This document shows positions 1 to 7,551 of a DNA stretch of 64,000 nucleotides, in pieces (the first letter of the stretch is position 1; every line of letters begins with the position of its first letter). Source of the DNA: Caulobacterales bacterium (GTDB lineage Bacteria > Pseudomonadota > Alphaproteobacteria > Caulobacterales > Parvularculaceae). Position numbers and translations under genes: made by a program. The stretch lies in the NCBI GenBank assembly GCA_020638525.1, contig JACKIL010000004.1, forward strand, positions 1-64,000, read 5' to 3'. The notes beneath the pieces were generated by a model. It worked only from the letters and a program-made list of their open reading frames with translations, was not told the DNA's origin and did not search any database.

Positions 1-1174
1 AATAAAACGCCTGAATGCCGGTCATCGCGCGTCCGAGGATGAGGGCGTGGATGTCGTGCGTTCCTTCATAGGTGTTGACGGTCTCAAGGTTCATCGCGTG
101 ACGGATGACGTGGTATTCTTCCGAGATGCCGTTGCCGCCGTGGATGTCGCGGGCGACGCGCGCGATTTCCAGCGCCTTGCCGCAATTGTTCCGCTTCATC
201 ATCGAGATCGCTTCGGGCACATAAGCCCCGCCGTCGATGAGGCGGCCGAGCGCGAGCGCGCCTTGCAGACCCAGCGCGATCTCGGTCTGCATGTCGGCGA
301 GCTTCTTCTGGACGAGCTGCGTTCCGGCGATCGGCTTGCCGAACACGATGCGCTCCATCGCATAGTCGCGCGCGGCCATCCAGCAGAACTCCGCCGCGCC
401 CATCGCGCCCCAGGAAATGCCGTAGCGCGCCTTGTTGAGGCAGGAGAACGGCCCGCGAAGACCTTTGACGTGCGGCAGGATCGCGTCTTCCGGCACGAGC
501 GCGTCATCGAGCGCGATCTCGCCGGTGATCGAGGCGCGAAGCGAGAGCTTGCCGCCGATCTTCGGCGTCTCGAAGCCTTTCGTTCCGCGCTCGACGATGA
601 AGCCGCGGATCTCGCCGTCGAGCTTGGCCCACACGACGGCGAGGTCGGCGATCGGCGAATTGCTGATCCACATCTTCGAGCCGTTGAGCTTGTAGCCGCC
701 GGAGACTTTCTCCGCCTTGGTGCGCATCGCGCCGGGGTCCGAGCCGCCATCGGACTCGGTGAGGCCGAAGCAGCCGACCCATTCGCCGCTCGCAAGTTTC
801 GGGAGGTATTTCTTCTTCTGCTCTTCCGAGCCGAACGCTTCGATCGGATACATGACGAGCGAAGACTGCACCGACATCACCGAGCGGTAGCCGGAGTCGA
901 CGCGCTCGATCTCGCGCGCGATGAGGCCGTAGGCGACATGGCTCGCGCCGCCCCCGCCATATTCCTCCGCGACCGTCGCGCCGAGGAGCCCTTGCGCGCC
1001 CATCTCCGACATGATCTCGCGGTCGAAGCGCTCCTCGCGGTTCGCAGAGATCACCCGCGGCATCAGTTTGTCCTGCGCATAACCGCGCGCTGCATCGCGG
1101 ATCATCCGCTCTTCCTCGGTCAGTTGCCCGTCAAGGAACAGAGGGTCCTGCCAGTCGAAGGTTTGTTTTGTCAT
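1..1174 (-). CDS. gcdH: glutaryl-CoA dehydrogenase (3' end cut by window edge)
   Basis: The reverse strand translates from an ATG at 1174 (MTKQTFDWQDPLFLDGQLTEEE) without a stop to base 1, giving 391 codons; the family is about 395 residues, so only the last few are missing. It is an FAD-dependent acyl-CoA dehydrogenase that oxidises and decarboxylates glutaryl-CoA to crotonyl-CoA in lysine, tryptophan and aromatic catabolism, in the cytoplasm. Near the C-terminus is the segment NTYEGTHDIHALILGRA, diagnostic of glutaryl-CoA dehydrogenases, whose Glu is the catalytic base. The FAD/substrate stretch CFGLTESDGGSDPG is also present. It starts 5 bases after the astA stop, so it is probably the third gene of the argD-astA operon. 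The family call is firm; the role in this operon is inferred. Confidence 0.93.
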   Translation of the reverse strand, partial: MTKQTFDWQDPLFLDGQLTEEERMIRDAARGYAQDKLMPRVISANREERFDREIMSEMGAQGLLGATVAEEYGGGGASHVAYGLIAREIERVDSGYRSVMSVQSSLVMYPIEAFGSEEQKKKYLPKLASGEWVGCFGLTESDGGSDPGAMRTKAEKVSGGYKLNGSKMWISNSPIADLAVVWAKLDGEIRGFIVERGTKGFETPKIGGKLSLRASITGEIALDDALVPEDAILPHVKGLRGPFSCLNKARYGISWGAMGAAEFCWMAARDYAMERIVFGKPIAGTQLVQKKLADMQTEIALGLQGALALGRLIDGGAYVPEAISMMKRNNCGKALEIARVARDIHGGNGISEEYHVIRHAMNLETVNTYEGTHDIHALILGRAMTGIQAFY

Positions 1175-1179
1175 GGTGT

Positions 1180-2241
1180 CTACAAGGCTCTCGGGTGAAG
1201 GGGAGAAAGGGAGGGCTTTTCGTTGACGGCCTCTCTCGAGGCGAGCGGGGTTACACGGACGATAGCATCTTCGGCGACTTCAAGCGCGGCGGCCGTTTCC
1301 GGGCAACACATAACCATGTTCTCAATTATGGCCCCGCGCCCGGCGACGCAACGGAACCCGTCAGGCTGAGCTGTCGCAAAAAGCAGGGAGGCCGTCTTCG
1401 GGAAGAGCCCGGACGACTTGATGCGAAGAAGGCGGGATTCCTTCAGGCTGGCCAGCGCGGCTGTCTCGACCGCGACGAGGGCGCCTCCATCGAGAAGGTC
1501 GACGATCCCTTCGAAGCGAAAGCCTTCGCGCGCGAGCATCGCCTGCGCCGCGCGGCCGGACGTGTGGCATCCGCCGATCGCGGCGAGCGCTTCGGCGGGA
1601 AAACCTTTTGTCGAAATCGGGCCCTTCGGCAGACCCGCAACGAGGCGATCATTCTCACCGGCGGCGCAAAGCCTGTCCGCTTCTGCGAAAGTCATACGCA
1701 ATGACGGTTTGCAGGCCGCGTCGTAGAACGGCGATACGCCGTCCTCGTCGATCACGCCGCGCAGTTCCGCGAAGAGCTGGGCGCCGAAGGTCTGCGGAGC
1801 GGCGGCGACATAAAGATAGCGCGATTGCGCGAGCGCCTTGCCGACGCCCATGCTGCGATAGTCTGGATGGACGAAGAGGCCGCCAATCTCGGTGAGATCG
1901 CTGTAAGCGTCCGTGATCGTGAGTGATCGCGGCTTTCCGGCCTCGTCTCTTTGGATTTGAAAGTTCGCAAAGCCGGCGCGCTTCTTCCCGCCGCGCTTCA
2001 CGGCGGCGCAACCGGCGATCCTGCCTGTGCTCAGATCTTCGAGCGCGAGCATGATGGAGCCCGGCTCGCCTTTCGCCGCCCGTTCGCTCGCCTCGAGCAA
2101 CTGGGTCAGCTTCTTCTCGTCGGCGATCAGCGTCGTGAAACCAGGGCCGGTCAGTTTGGCGAGTTCGAAAAAGCCGGCGAGATCGCCCGGCGCGGCCAGG
2201 CGAATGACGAACGGCCCTGACTGATCGCCGGCCCCGCTCAT
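1180..2241 (-). CDS. astA: arginine N-succinyltransferase (AstA)
   Basis: This 353-residue protein has the length and features of arginine N-succinyltransferase, which moves a succinyl group from succinyl-CoA to the alpha-amino group of arginine, the first step of the arginine succinyltransferase pathway. The N-terminal half carries a GNAT-like acyl-CoA-binding core (LTEIGGLFVHPDYRSMGVGKAL, about residues 115-136). The middle has the family's DEDGVSPFYDA, and later LPKGPI and a REGFRFEGIVDLLDGG segment that match the AstA C-terminal half. Its ATG overlaps the argD stop by 4 bases, which implies translational coupling. AstB, AstD and AstE are not found in the window. A related ornithine N-acyltransferase activity cannot be excluded. 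Confidence 0.85.
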   Translation of the reverse strand: MSGAGDQSGPFVIRLAAPGDLAGFFELAKLTGPGFTTLIADEKKLTQLLEASERAAKGEPGSIMLALEDLSTGRIAGCAAVKRGGKKRAGFANFQIQRDEAGKPRSLTITDAYSDLTEIGGLFVHPDYRSMGVGKALAQSRYLYVAAAPQTFGAQLFAELRGVIDEDGVSPFYDAACKPSLRMTFAEADRLCAAGENDRLVAGLPKGPISTKGFPAEALAAIGGCHTSGRAAQAMLAREGFRFEGIVDLLDGGALVAVETAALASLKESRLLRIKSSGLFPKTASLLFATAQPDGFRCVAGRGAIIENMVMCCPETAAALEVAEDAIVRVTPLASREAVNEKPSLSPLHPRAL

Positions 2242-3443
2242 GCCTTGGCGGGCGGAAGGTCGGTGGCGGCGACGGCTTCGTTCAGCGTGTCGAGAGCGTG
2301 GGCGATCTCCTTATCGGAGACGATCAGCGGCGGCGCCATGCGGACGACATCGGCGCCGGCGACGCCGACGAGAAGCCCGCGATCGCGCGCGGCGTCCCGC
2401 ACCGCCGTATTGGGGACTTTCACGCGGATGCCAGTGAGGAGGCCTTTGCCGCGCACTTCGATAACCTTGTCAGGCTGTTGCGAGGCGATCTGCTCGAGCC
2501 CTTCGCGAAGCTTGCCGGCGGCGGCGTTAACGCGGTCCATGAAGCCGGGCGCGAGCATTTCGTTGATCACGGCGCGGCCGACGGCGACGGCGAGGGCGTT
2601 GCCGCCATAAGTCGTACCGTGCGTGCCGACGACCATGGTTTGCGAAACCGCGCGTGTCGCGAGGCACATGCCGAGCGGGAAGCCGCCGCCAATGCCTTTG
2701 GCGAGCGCCATGATGTCGGGCTCGGCGTTGTCGGCCCATTGATGCGCGAAGAGTTTGCCGGTGCGTCCTGCGCCGCATTGCACTTCGTCATAAATGAGAA
2801 GCGCGCCGCGCTCCGTGCAGAGCTTGCGCATCGCCGTCAGCATCTCGACGGGAAGGGCGCGCAAGCCGCCTTCGCCCTGTACGGGCTCGATGATCACCGC
2901 CGCCGTTTCGGGACCCATCATCGCTGCGAGCGCTTCGAGATCGCCGAACTTGCATTGCTTATAAGCGGGCAGGCGCGGGCCGAAGCCTTCGACATATTTC
3001 GGATTGCCGGCCGCATTGATCGTCGCATAGGTCCGGCCGTGGAAGGCGCCTTCGAAACCGATGATGTCGACGCGCTCCGGCGCGCCATTCGCATAGTGAT
3101 AGCGCCGCGCGGATTTTAGCGCGCACTCGACGGCTTCAGCGCCCGAGTTCGTGAAGAAAACGGCGTCGGCGAAAGTGTGCTTGCAGTAGATCTCGGCGAG
3201 CTCTTCCTGCCCGGGCACGTCGAACATGTTTGAAAGGTGCCAGAGCTTCGACGCCTGCTCGTTCAGCGCCTCGACGAGTTTCGGATGGCAATGGCCAAGG
3301 GCGTTGACCGCGATGCCGGCGATAAAATCGAGATATTCGCGCCCGTCAGCTGCGCGCAGCCATGCCCCGCGCCCTTCGACGAATTTGATTTTCGGGGGGG
3401 AATAGGTCGGGAATATCGCGTGTCTGTAACCGTCAAGCGCCAT
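2238..3443 (-). CDS. argD: acetylornithine/succinylornithine aminotransferase (ArgD/AstC)
   Basis: A class III PLP aminotransferase of 401 residues. It swaps an amino group between N-acyl-ornithine and 2-oxoglutarate, in arginine synthesis (ArgD) or succinylarginine breakdown (AstC). Visible family motifs are NSGAEAVECALKSARR, GFEGAFHGRTYA, IIEPVQGEGG, LIYDEVQCGAGRTGK and the PLP lysine in ALAKGIGGG (Lys249 from this start). An ATG 12 bases upstream (3455) is in frame, but GGAGG lies 5 bases before the ATG at 3443, so the later start is preferred. It is first in the leftward operon with astA and gcdH, which favours the AstC role. The symbol is a convenience because sequence alone does not separate ArgD from AstC. 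Confidence 0.9.
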   Translation of the reverse strand: MALDGYRHAIFPTYSPPKIKFVEGRGAWLRAADGREYLDFIAGIAVNALGHCHPKLVEALNEQASKLWHLSNMFDVPGQEELAEIYCKHTFADAVFFTNSGAEAVECALKSARRYHYANGAPERVDIIGFEGAFHGRTYATINAAGNPKYVEGFGPRLPAYKQCKFGDLEALAAMMGPETAAVIIEPVQGEGGLRALPVEMLTAMRKLCTERGALLIYDEVQCGAGRTGKLFAHQWADNAEPDIMALAKGIGGGFPLGMCLATRAVSQTMVVGTHGTTYGGNALAVAVGRAVINEMLAPGFMDRVNAAAGKLREGLEQIASQQPDKVIEVRGKGLLTGIRVKVPNTAVRDAARDRGLLVGVAGADVVRMAPPLIVSDKEIAHALDTLNEAVAATDLPPAKA

Positions 3444-3511
3444 GCATGCCTCCATTTCGCGGGAGGGAGAGTAGCGCGGACGGTAGTCATATTGCAGCTC
3501 GAAATTGAACG

Positions 3512-3536
3512 ATTTTCATGTATTATTATGCAAAAT
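3512..3536. promoter_or_regulatory. AT-rich dyad, candidate Lrp-type site
   Basis: In the 103-base gap between argD and the divergent Lrp-type gene, ATTTTCAT (3512-3519) faces ATGCAAAAT (3528-3536). This is an imperfect dyad in an otherwise GC-rich region. AT-rich imperfect dyads are typical Lrp/AsnC sites, so shared control of both promoters is plausible; this is inference. Confidence 0.4.
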
Positions 3537-3546
3537 GTCATGGTAA

Positions 3547-3987
3547 ATGGTCATTATGAAAGTTTCCGCCGAAGATCTGGCGCTCCTGAACCTCCTGCGG
3601 GAGGACGCGCGGGCGACGACCAGCGACCTTGCGCGACGCCTCGGCGTTTCGCGCACGACTGTGCAGGTCCGCATGGACAGGCTGAAGAGCCAGGGCGTGA
3701 TCGTCGGCTATACGGTGAAGACGGCCCCGGCTTTCGAAGAACGCCAGATCGTCGCTCTCGTGACGATCGTCATTGCGCCGAAAGTGATGAACAGCGTCGT
3801 CGCCGCGCTGAAGAAGAGACCGGAAGTGCGCAGGGTCTATTCCGTCAACGGACCTTACGATCTCTTTGCGGAGATCGCCGCGCCCACAGTTTCAGATGTC
3901 GACAAGGCGCTCGATGCGATCGGCGAAATGGACGGGGTGGAAAGAACGACGTCGATGATCGTCCTGTCGGTGAAGTTCGACCGCTAG
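3547..3987 (+). CDS. Lrp/AsnC family transcriptional regulator
   Basis: A 146-residue protein with the Lrp/AsnC two-domain layout. An N-terminal winged helix-turn-helix (about residues 8-55, with ATTSDLARRLGVSRTTVQVRMDRLKSQGVIVGYTV split across it) is followed by a C-terminal RAM ligand-binding domain (about 66-145) with the VRRVYSVNGPYDLFAEI core. These proteins form dimers to octamers and respond to amino acids. It is divergent from the argD-astA-gcdH operon, so control of amino-acid catabolism is likely but inferred. An alternative in-frame ATG lies at 3556; no clear ribosome-binding site decides between them. It converges on the next gene with only 7 bases between the stops. Confidence 0.9.
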   Translation: MVIMKVSAEDLALLNLLREDARATTSDLARRLGVSRTTVQVRMDRLKSQGVIVGYTVKTAPAFEERQIVALVTIVIAPKVMNSVVAALKKRPEVRRVYSVNGPYDLFAEIAAPTVSDVDKALDAIGEMDGVERTTSMIVLSVKFDR

Positions 3988-3994
3988 CGACAAT

Positions 3995-5563
3995 TCACTC
4001 TTCGCTGGCGCGCTCCTTCAGCGCGACTTTGTTGATCTTCCCGATCGGAAGCAACGGCATGTTCGGCTCGATGACGAAGCGCTTTGGAATTTTGTAATTC
4101 GCGAGGCGTTCGCGGCAATGCCTTTCGAGGTCGCAGAGCGAGAGTTCGCCCCTCGGCTCGATAAACGCGACGCCGACTTCCTGCCAGACAGGGTCGGGTA
4201 TTGAAACAACCGCAGCCGCCGCGACTTGCGGATGTTCTTCAAGCGCCATTTCGACTTCGCGCGGATAGACGTTATAGCCGCCGGATTTATACATCTCCTT
4301 GATGCGGCCGACGATCCTGTAATTCCCGTCGGCGCGCAGAACGGCGAGATCGCCCGTCTTGAAGAATCCGTCAGGCGTAATCGATTGCGCGCTTGCTTCC
4401 GGATGCCGCCAATAGCCGATTAGATTGTATTCAGAGCGCACCCAGACTTCGCCTGGCTCGCCCGGCGGGGCTTCGGCGCCATCAGCCTGCAGCAGTTTGA
4501 TCTCTACGCCGGGAAAGGCGGGGCCAACGCTGTTGGCGAGCGCATCGAAGTCCGTCACCGGCTTCAACGCGGTGATCACCATCGTTTCGGTCATGCCGTA
4601 ATTGGTCGCGCAGAGCGGCGCGAGCTCCATCAGCTGCTTCACGAGCGTCTCCGGCGCCGCCGCGCCCGACCAGATTATGACCTGTACTGAGGAAAGGTCG
4701 TAAGAATCGAAATCGGGTAGCGCGAGTTGCATCTGGAACGTGCTTGGTACGGAACCCCACATCGTCACGCGCTCTTTCTGCATGAGGTCGAGCGCGCCCG
4801 CGGGATCAAACTGCTCCATAAAGACAAGCGTGCCGCCGGCGGAAAGCACCGGCGTCGATATATCGGCGATGCAGCCGACATGGTTGATTGGAAAATAGTT
4901 GAGCACGATGAGCGGCGTGATCGGCCAGATCTCGTTCTGATGGACGGAGAAGCGGGCGACGCCGTGGTGATGAAGAAGAGCGCCTTTCGGTCTGCCGGTC
5001 GACCCTGATGTATAGACGATGAGGCAAGGGTCGCGCCCGCCAGCGGTGTCTCGCGCAACGGCGAGCGTGCTATTGGCGACTGCATCACCGGGCTTCTCAA
5101 AGGTGCTTAAGGAGACGACATCGGCAATCTCTTCGCCTTCGTCTATTGCGACGACGCATTGAAGGGACGGGACGTCTCGTATCAGCGCCTCGATTTCTCC
5201 TCTGAATGAGCGATCGCCAATACGGGTGCGCGTCAGAAGGACTTTCGGTTCGCTGTCATCGAGGACGTATTTCAGCTCTTCCACGCGATAGCGTGGATTG
5301 AGGCCCACCCAGATCGCGCCAATCGATACAGTCGCCAGAAAGCAAACGAGAAAAGCGGGCGAAGGCGTCGCCAGCGTCGCGACGCGGTCGCCTCTCGCAA
5401 CGCCGTGGGCGATCAGCGCTTTTGCAAGGCGATCGATGCGCGCCTGAAGCTCTGAATAGCTGATGCGTTCATCATCGAGCACGCAAGCGCATGCTTCAGG
5501 CGTTTCGCGCGACCAATAGGCGACGAATTCATCGATACGGCGCGCTTCGCTTAGAGGATGCAT
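3995..5563 (-). CDS. AMP-dependent acyl-CoA synthetase/ligase
   Basis: A 522-residue class I adenylate-forming enzyme that activates a carboxylic acid to an acyl-AMP and then an acyl-CoA. The P-loop-like motif LIVYTSGSTGRPKGALL is at about residues 180-195. Further along are NYGMTETMV, GEPGEVWVRS, FKTGDLAVL, the hinge GRIKEMYKSGGYNVYPREVE and the C-terminal catalytic-lysine region LLPIGKINKVALKE. The substrate cannot be read from sequence. The MaoC-like hydratase gene lies 41 bases upstream on the same strand, so the two probably form an operon acting on one acyl-CoA. That operon's promoter region holds one of the four ATGAG-N5-RCTCAT sites. Confidence 0.9.
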   Translation of the reverse strand: MHPLSEARRIDEFVAYWSRETPEACACVLDDERISYSELQARIDRLAKALIAHGVARGDRVATLATPSPAFLVCFLATVSIGAIWVGLNPRYRVEELKYVLDDSEPKVLLTRTRIGDRSFRGEIEALIRDVPSLQCVVAIDEGEEIADVVSLSTFEKPGDAVANSTLAVARDTAGGRDPCLIVYTSGSTGRPKGALLHHHGVARFSVHQNEIWPITPLIVLNYFPINHVGCIADISTPVLSAGGTLVFMEQFDPAGALDLMQKERVTMWGSVPSTFQMQLALPDFDSYDLSSVQVIIWSGAAAPETLVKQLMELAPLCATNYGMTETMVITALKPVTDFDALANSVGPAFPGVEIKLLQADGAEAPPGEPGEVWVRSEYNLIGYWRHPEASAQSITPDGFFKTGDLAVLRADGNYRIVGRIKEMYKSGGYNVYPREVEMALEEHPQVAAAAVVSIPDPVWQEVGVAFIEPRGELSLCDLERHCRERLANYKIPKRFVIEPNMPLLPIGKINKVALKERASEE

Positions 5564-5604
5564 GCCTCAAGCCTTCTTCGTAGAGGAGGTCGCGTGAACT
5601 GCGG

Positions 5605-6102
5605 TTATGATACGCTAGCGGGCACCCAGACCGAGAGCCACTCCGCGACAAGCGCCGGGCGTTCCTGATTTTCGATTTCGACGACAGCGTTGACGCGGTG
5701 GACGATGCGGCCTTTCTCGTCCGTCGTGCGATCAGCGAGCGTGAAGCGGCCGCGAATGCGCGATCCGACCGGCACAGGGGCGACGAGGCGCAATCGGTCG
5801 AAGCCATAGTTCAACGCATATCCAAGCTCGGAAGGCTCCGTGGCGTAGGGCTCGTTCAGGGCCGTGCGCATGAGATGGGTGAGGAGGCCAATGGTCTGGA
5901 AGCCATAGGCGATGGTCTTGCCGAAGGGGCTCTTCTCTTTGGCCCACGCCGGATCGTCGTGCATCGGGTCCGCATCGAGCGTGGAGGCGCCGAACGACGT
6001 AATCATTTCTTGCGTGATCGTCACCCAGTCGGACACGCCCAGTTCCGCCCCGATCCGTGCTTTGGACAAGGGGCCAGCCATTTCCTTTTCCTGCGCCGAC
6101 AT
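5605..6102 (-). CDS. MaoC-like (hot-dog fold) enoyl-CoA hydratase/dehydratase
   Basis: A 165-residue single hot-dog domain protein related to (R)-specific enoyl-CoA hydratases. The hydratase motif is present as DADPMHDDP, with Asp43 and His48 in the expected D-x4-H spacing. The following SPFGKTIAYGFQT matches the usual SPFGxTIAHGF, but with Tyr66 replacing the usual His. GGGAGG lies 5 bases before the ATG at 6102, which supports this start. It leads the operon with the acyl-CoA ligase, suggesting hydration of the CoA ester the ligase makes. The substrate is unknown. A site of the ATGAG-N5-RCTCAT type lies 27 bases upstream. Confidence 0.85.
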   Translation of the reverse strand: MSAQEKEMAGPLSKARIGAELGVSDWVTITQEMITSFGASTLDADPMHDDPAWAKEKSPFGKTIAYGFQTIGLLTHLMRTALNEPYATEPSELGYALNYGFDRLRLVAPVPVGSRIRGRFTLADRTTDEKGRIVHRVNAVVEIENQERPALVAEWLSVWVPASVS

Positions 6103-6129
6103 TTCGCCTCCCTCGTTTTCAGTTTAAAA

Positions 6130-6145
6130 ATGAGTAATAGCTCAT
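6130..6145. promoter_or_regulatory. operator-like dyad ATGAGTAATAGCTCAT (site A)
   Basis: A 16-base dyad with arms ATGAG/CTCAT lies between the divergent MaoC and beta-lactamase-like genes, 27 bases upstream of the MaoC start. The same pattern recurs at 7371, 7479 and 10060. It probably binds the TetR protein encoded at 10091. Confidence 0.6.
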
Positions 6146-6310
6146 TTTGTATCAAAGAAAAAGGACCGAAAGCAGCTTGGGCGCCGCGCGTCACTTGCGT
6201 CAGGCGTTGATGGCCTTGAAGGCGCTCGAAATGCGGTAGCCTGACGGGCGAATCCTACGGAATTGAGCGCGCAGGCCGTCAGACATATAGGCGTGTGAAA
6301 AGAGGGGACG

Positions 6311-7309
6311 ATGATGATGTTTCGAAAAGCCATATGTGGAGTGATGCTCGCCGTCATAAGCGTGGTCGCGGCCACGCCACTGCTTGCGGAAGAAAGCGCC
6401 GCCACGGTTCACTTGCAGGAGCGACTCAAAGTTGCGGAAGAACATTCAGGCGGCGTCCTGGGCGTCGCCGCGCGCGAGCTCGATAGCGGAGAGGAAATCT
6501 TCCTCAATGAGAAGCAGCGCTTTCCGATGGCGAGCACCTATAAGATCGCGGTGGCGGGCGCGGTGCTTTCCCGAGTGGAGACAGGCGAACTCTCGCTCGC
6601 GCAGATGGTCGACGTGCCGAGGGAAATGTATGTGCCGTCTGATATTATCGCCGCGCGGTTGATCCATTCAGGCGTTGCGCTGTCGGTCGCCAATCTTATC
6701 GAGCTGATGCTGACGGAAAGCGACAACACGGCGACCGACATGCTGATGTCGATCAGCGGTGGGCCGGAGGGGGCGACGGCGTGGCTGCGTGAAAAGGGCG
6801 TTAAAGAGCAGCGCGTCGACAGGACTGTTGCTGAGATCTATCGAGATTTCTTCGGCCTGCCGGACGAACCGGTCATCGACTTGTTCGATGCGATGGATGC
6901 AGAGGAGCTTGCTGCGATCGATCGCGCCGGCGGGCTTCCAAACGCCGCCTATGACGCCAGCCCGAAAGACACGACGACGCCGCGCGCGATGGCGGCCCTG
7001 CTCAAGACTATCGCCGAGGAAAAGGCGCTGTCCGAAGAGCACACGGAGTTTCTGCTCGGCGTTATGGCGCGCTGCCGCACCGGCGAAGGGCGATTGAAAG
7101 CGCAGCTTCCCGAAGGCGCGCGGGTCGCACACAAAACTGGCACCATTGGCGGCTCCGTCAACGATGTCGGGATCGTTACGCTTCCGGATGGGCGGCGTTT
7201 CGTCATCGCGGCGTATATCAAACAAAGCGCCGCTGACATTCCCGCTCGTGAGGCTGCGATCGCCGAAGCTGCGAGAGCCGTCTACGACTATTTCGCGGGC
7301 GCACAATAA
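6311..7309 (+). CDS. class A beta-lactamase-like serine hydrolase
   Basis: A 332-residue exported protein with a signal peptide (about residues 1-26, ending TPLLA before EES). All three penicillin-recognising motifs are present: STYK (75-78, with the nucleophilic Ser), SDN (137-139) and KTG (275-277). The omega loop is unusual. Instead of the common ExxLN it reads VDRTVAEIYRDF (Glu175), and about 25 extra residues (FFGLPDEPVIDLF onward) separate it from the normally adjacent DTTTP element at about 220. AGAGGGG precedes three successive ATGs at 6311, 6314 and 6317; the true start could be any of them. It lies beside the ligase/MaoC operon. A periplasmic beta-lactamase is likely, but another amide or ester substrate is possible. 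Confidence 0.85.
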   Translation: MMMFRKAICGVMLAVISVVAATPLLAEESAATVHLQERLKVAEEHSGGVLGVAARELDSGEEIFLNEKQRFPMASTYKIAVAGAVLSRVETGELSLAQMVDVPREMYVPSDIIAARLIHSGVALSVANLIELMLTESDNTATDMLMSISGGPEGATAWLREKGVKEQRVDRTVAEIYRDFFGLPDEPVIDLFDAMDAEELAAIDRAGGLPNAAYDASPKDTTTPRAMAALLKTIAEEKALSEEHTEFLLGVMARCRTGEGRLKAQLPEGARVAHKTGTIGGSVNDVGIVTLPDGRRFVIAAYIKQSAADIPAREAAIAEAARAVYDYFAGAQ

Positions 7310-7314
7310 GGCGA

Positions 7315-7338
7315 TCGGTAGCGGCTACCGACCTTTTT
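7315..7338 (+). terminator. rho-independent terminator after the beta-lactamase-like gene
   Basis: TCGGTA (7315-7320) pairs with TACCGA (7326-7331) around a GCGGC loop, followed by CC and five T residues, six bases after the stop codon. Confidence 0.65.
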
Positions 7339-7359
7339 CCATACGTCGATTTCTGATTC

Positions 7360-7386
7360 GAGCTCACCCTATGAGGGTGAGCTCAT
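7360..7386. promoter_or_regulatory. perfect inverted repeat containing operator-like site B
   Basis: GAGCTCACCCT (7360-7370) and AGGGTGAGCTC (7374-7384) form an 11-base perfect dyad around ATG. Its right half contains ATGAGGGTGAGCTCAT (7371-7386), which fits the ATGAG-N5-RCTCAT pattern of sites A, C and D. It may be a second terminator hairpin, an operator, or both. Confidence 0.5.
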
Positions 7387-7478
7387 TTCTAATTGGCTGT
7401 CTGCTTGTGACAGGCCTCTTTCTGCACCTGAAGATAGCCACAGAAAACCCTCACACCTCGCTAGGCAAGGTTATAAAA

Positions 7479-7494
7479 ATGAGTTATTACTCAT
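7479..7494. promoter_or_regulatory. operator-like dyad ATGAGTTATTACTCAT (site C)
   Basis: A dyad with six-base arms ATGAGT/ACTCAT sits 57 bases upstream of the TonB receptor start, in an AT-rich patch (TTATAAAA just before it) that probably holds the promoter. It is the most symmetric of the four related sites. Confidence 0.6.
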
Positions 7495-7551
7495 TATTGA
7501 AGAACCGATAGGGCGAAGCGTATCGCCCATCAACCTACGAGGGAGGGGACT

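Noticed and set aside
47..1198. Forward open frame at the left edge
   Set aside because: It is the antisense of the glutaryl-CoA dehydrogenase gene, whose reverse-strand translation carries a full set of family motifs.
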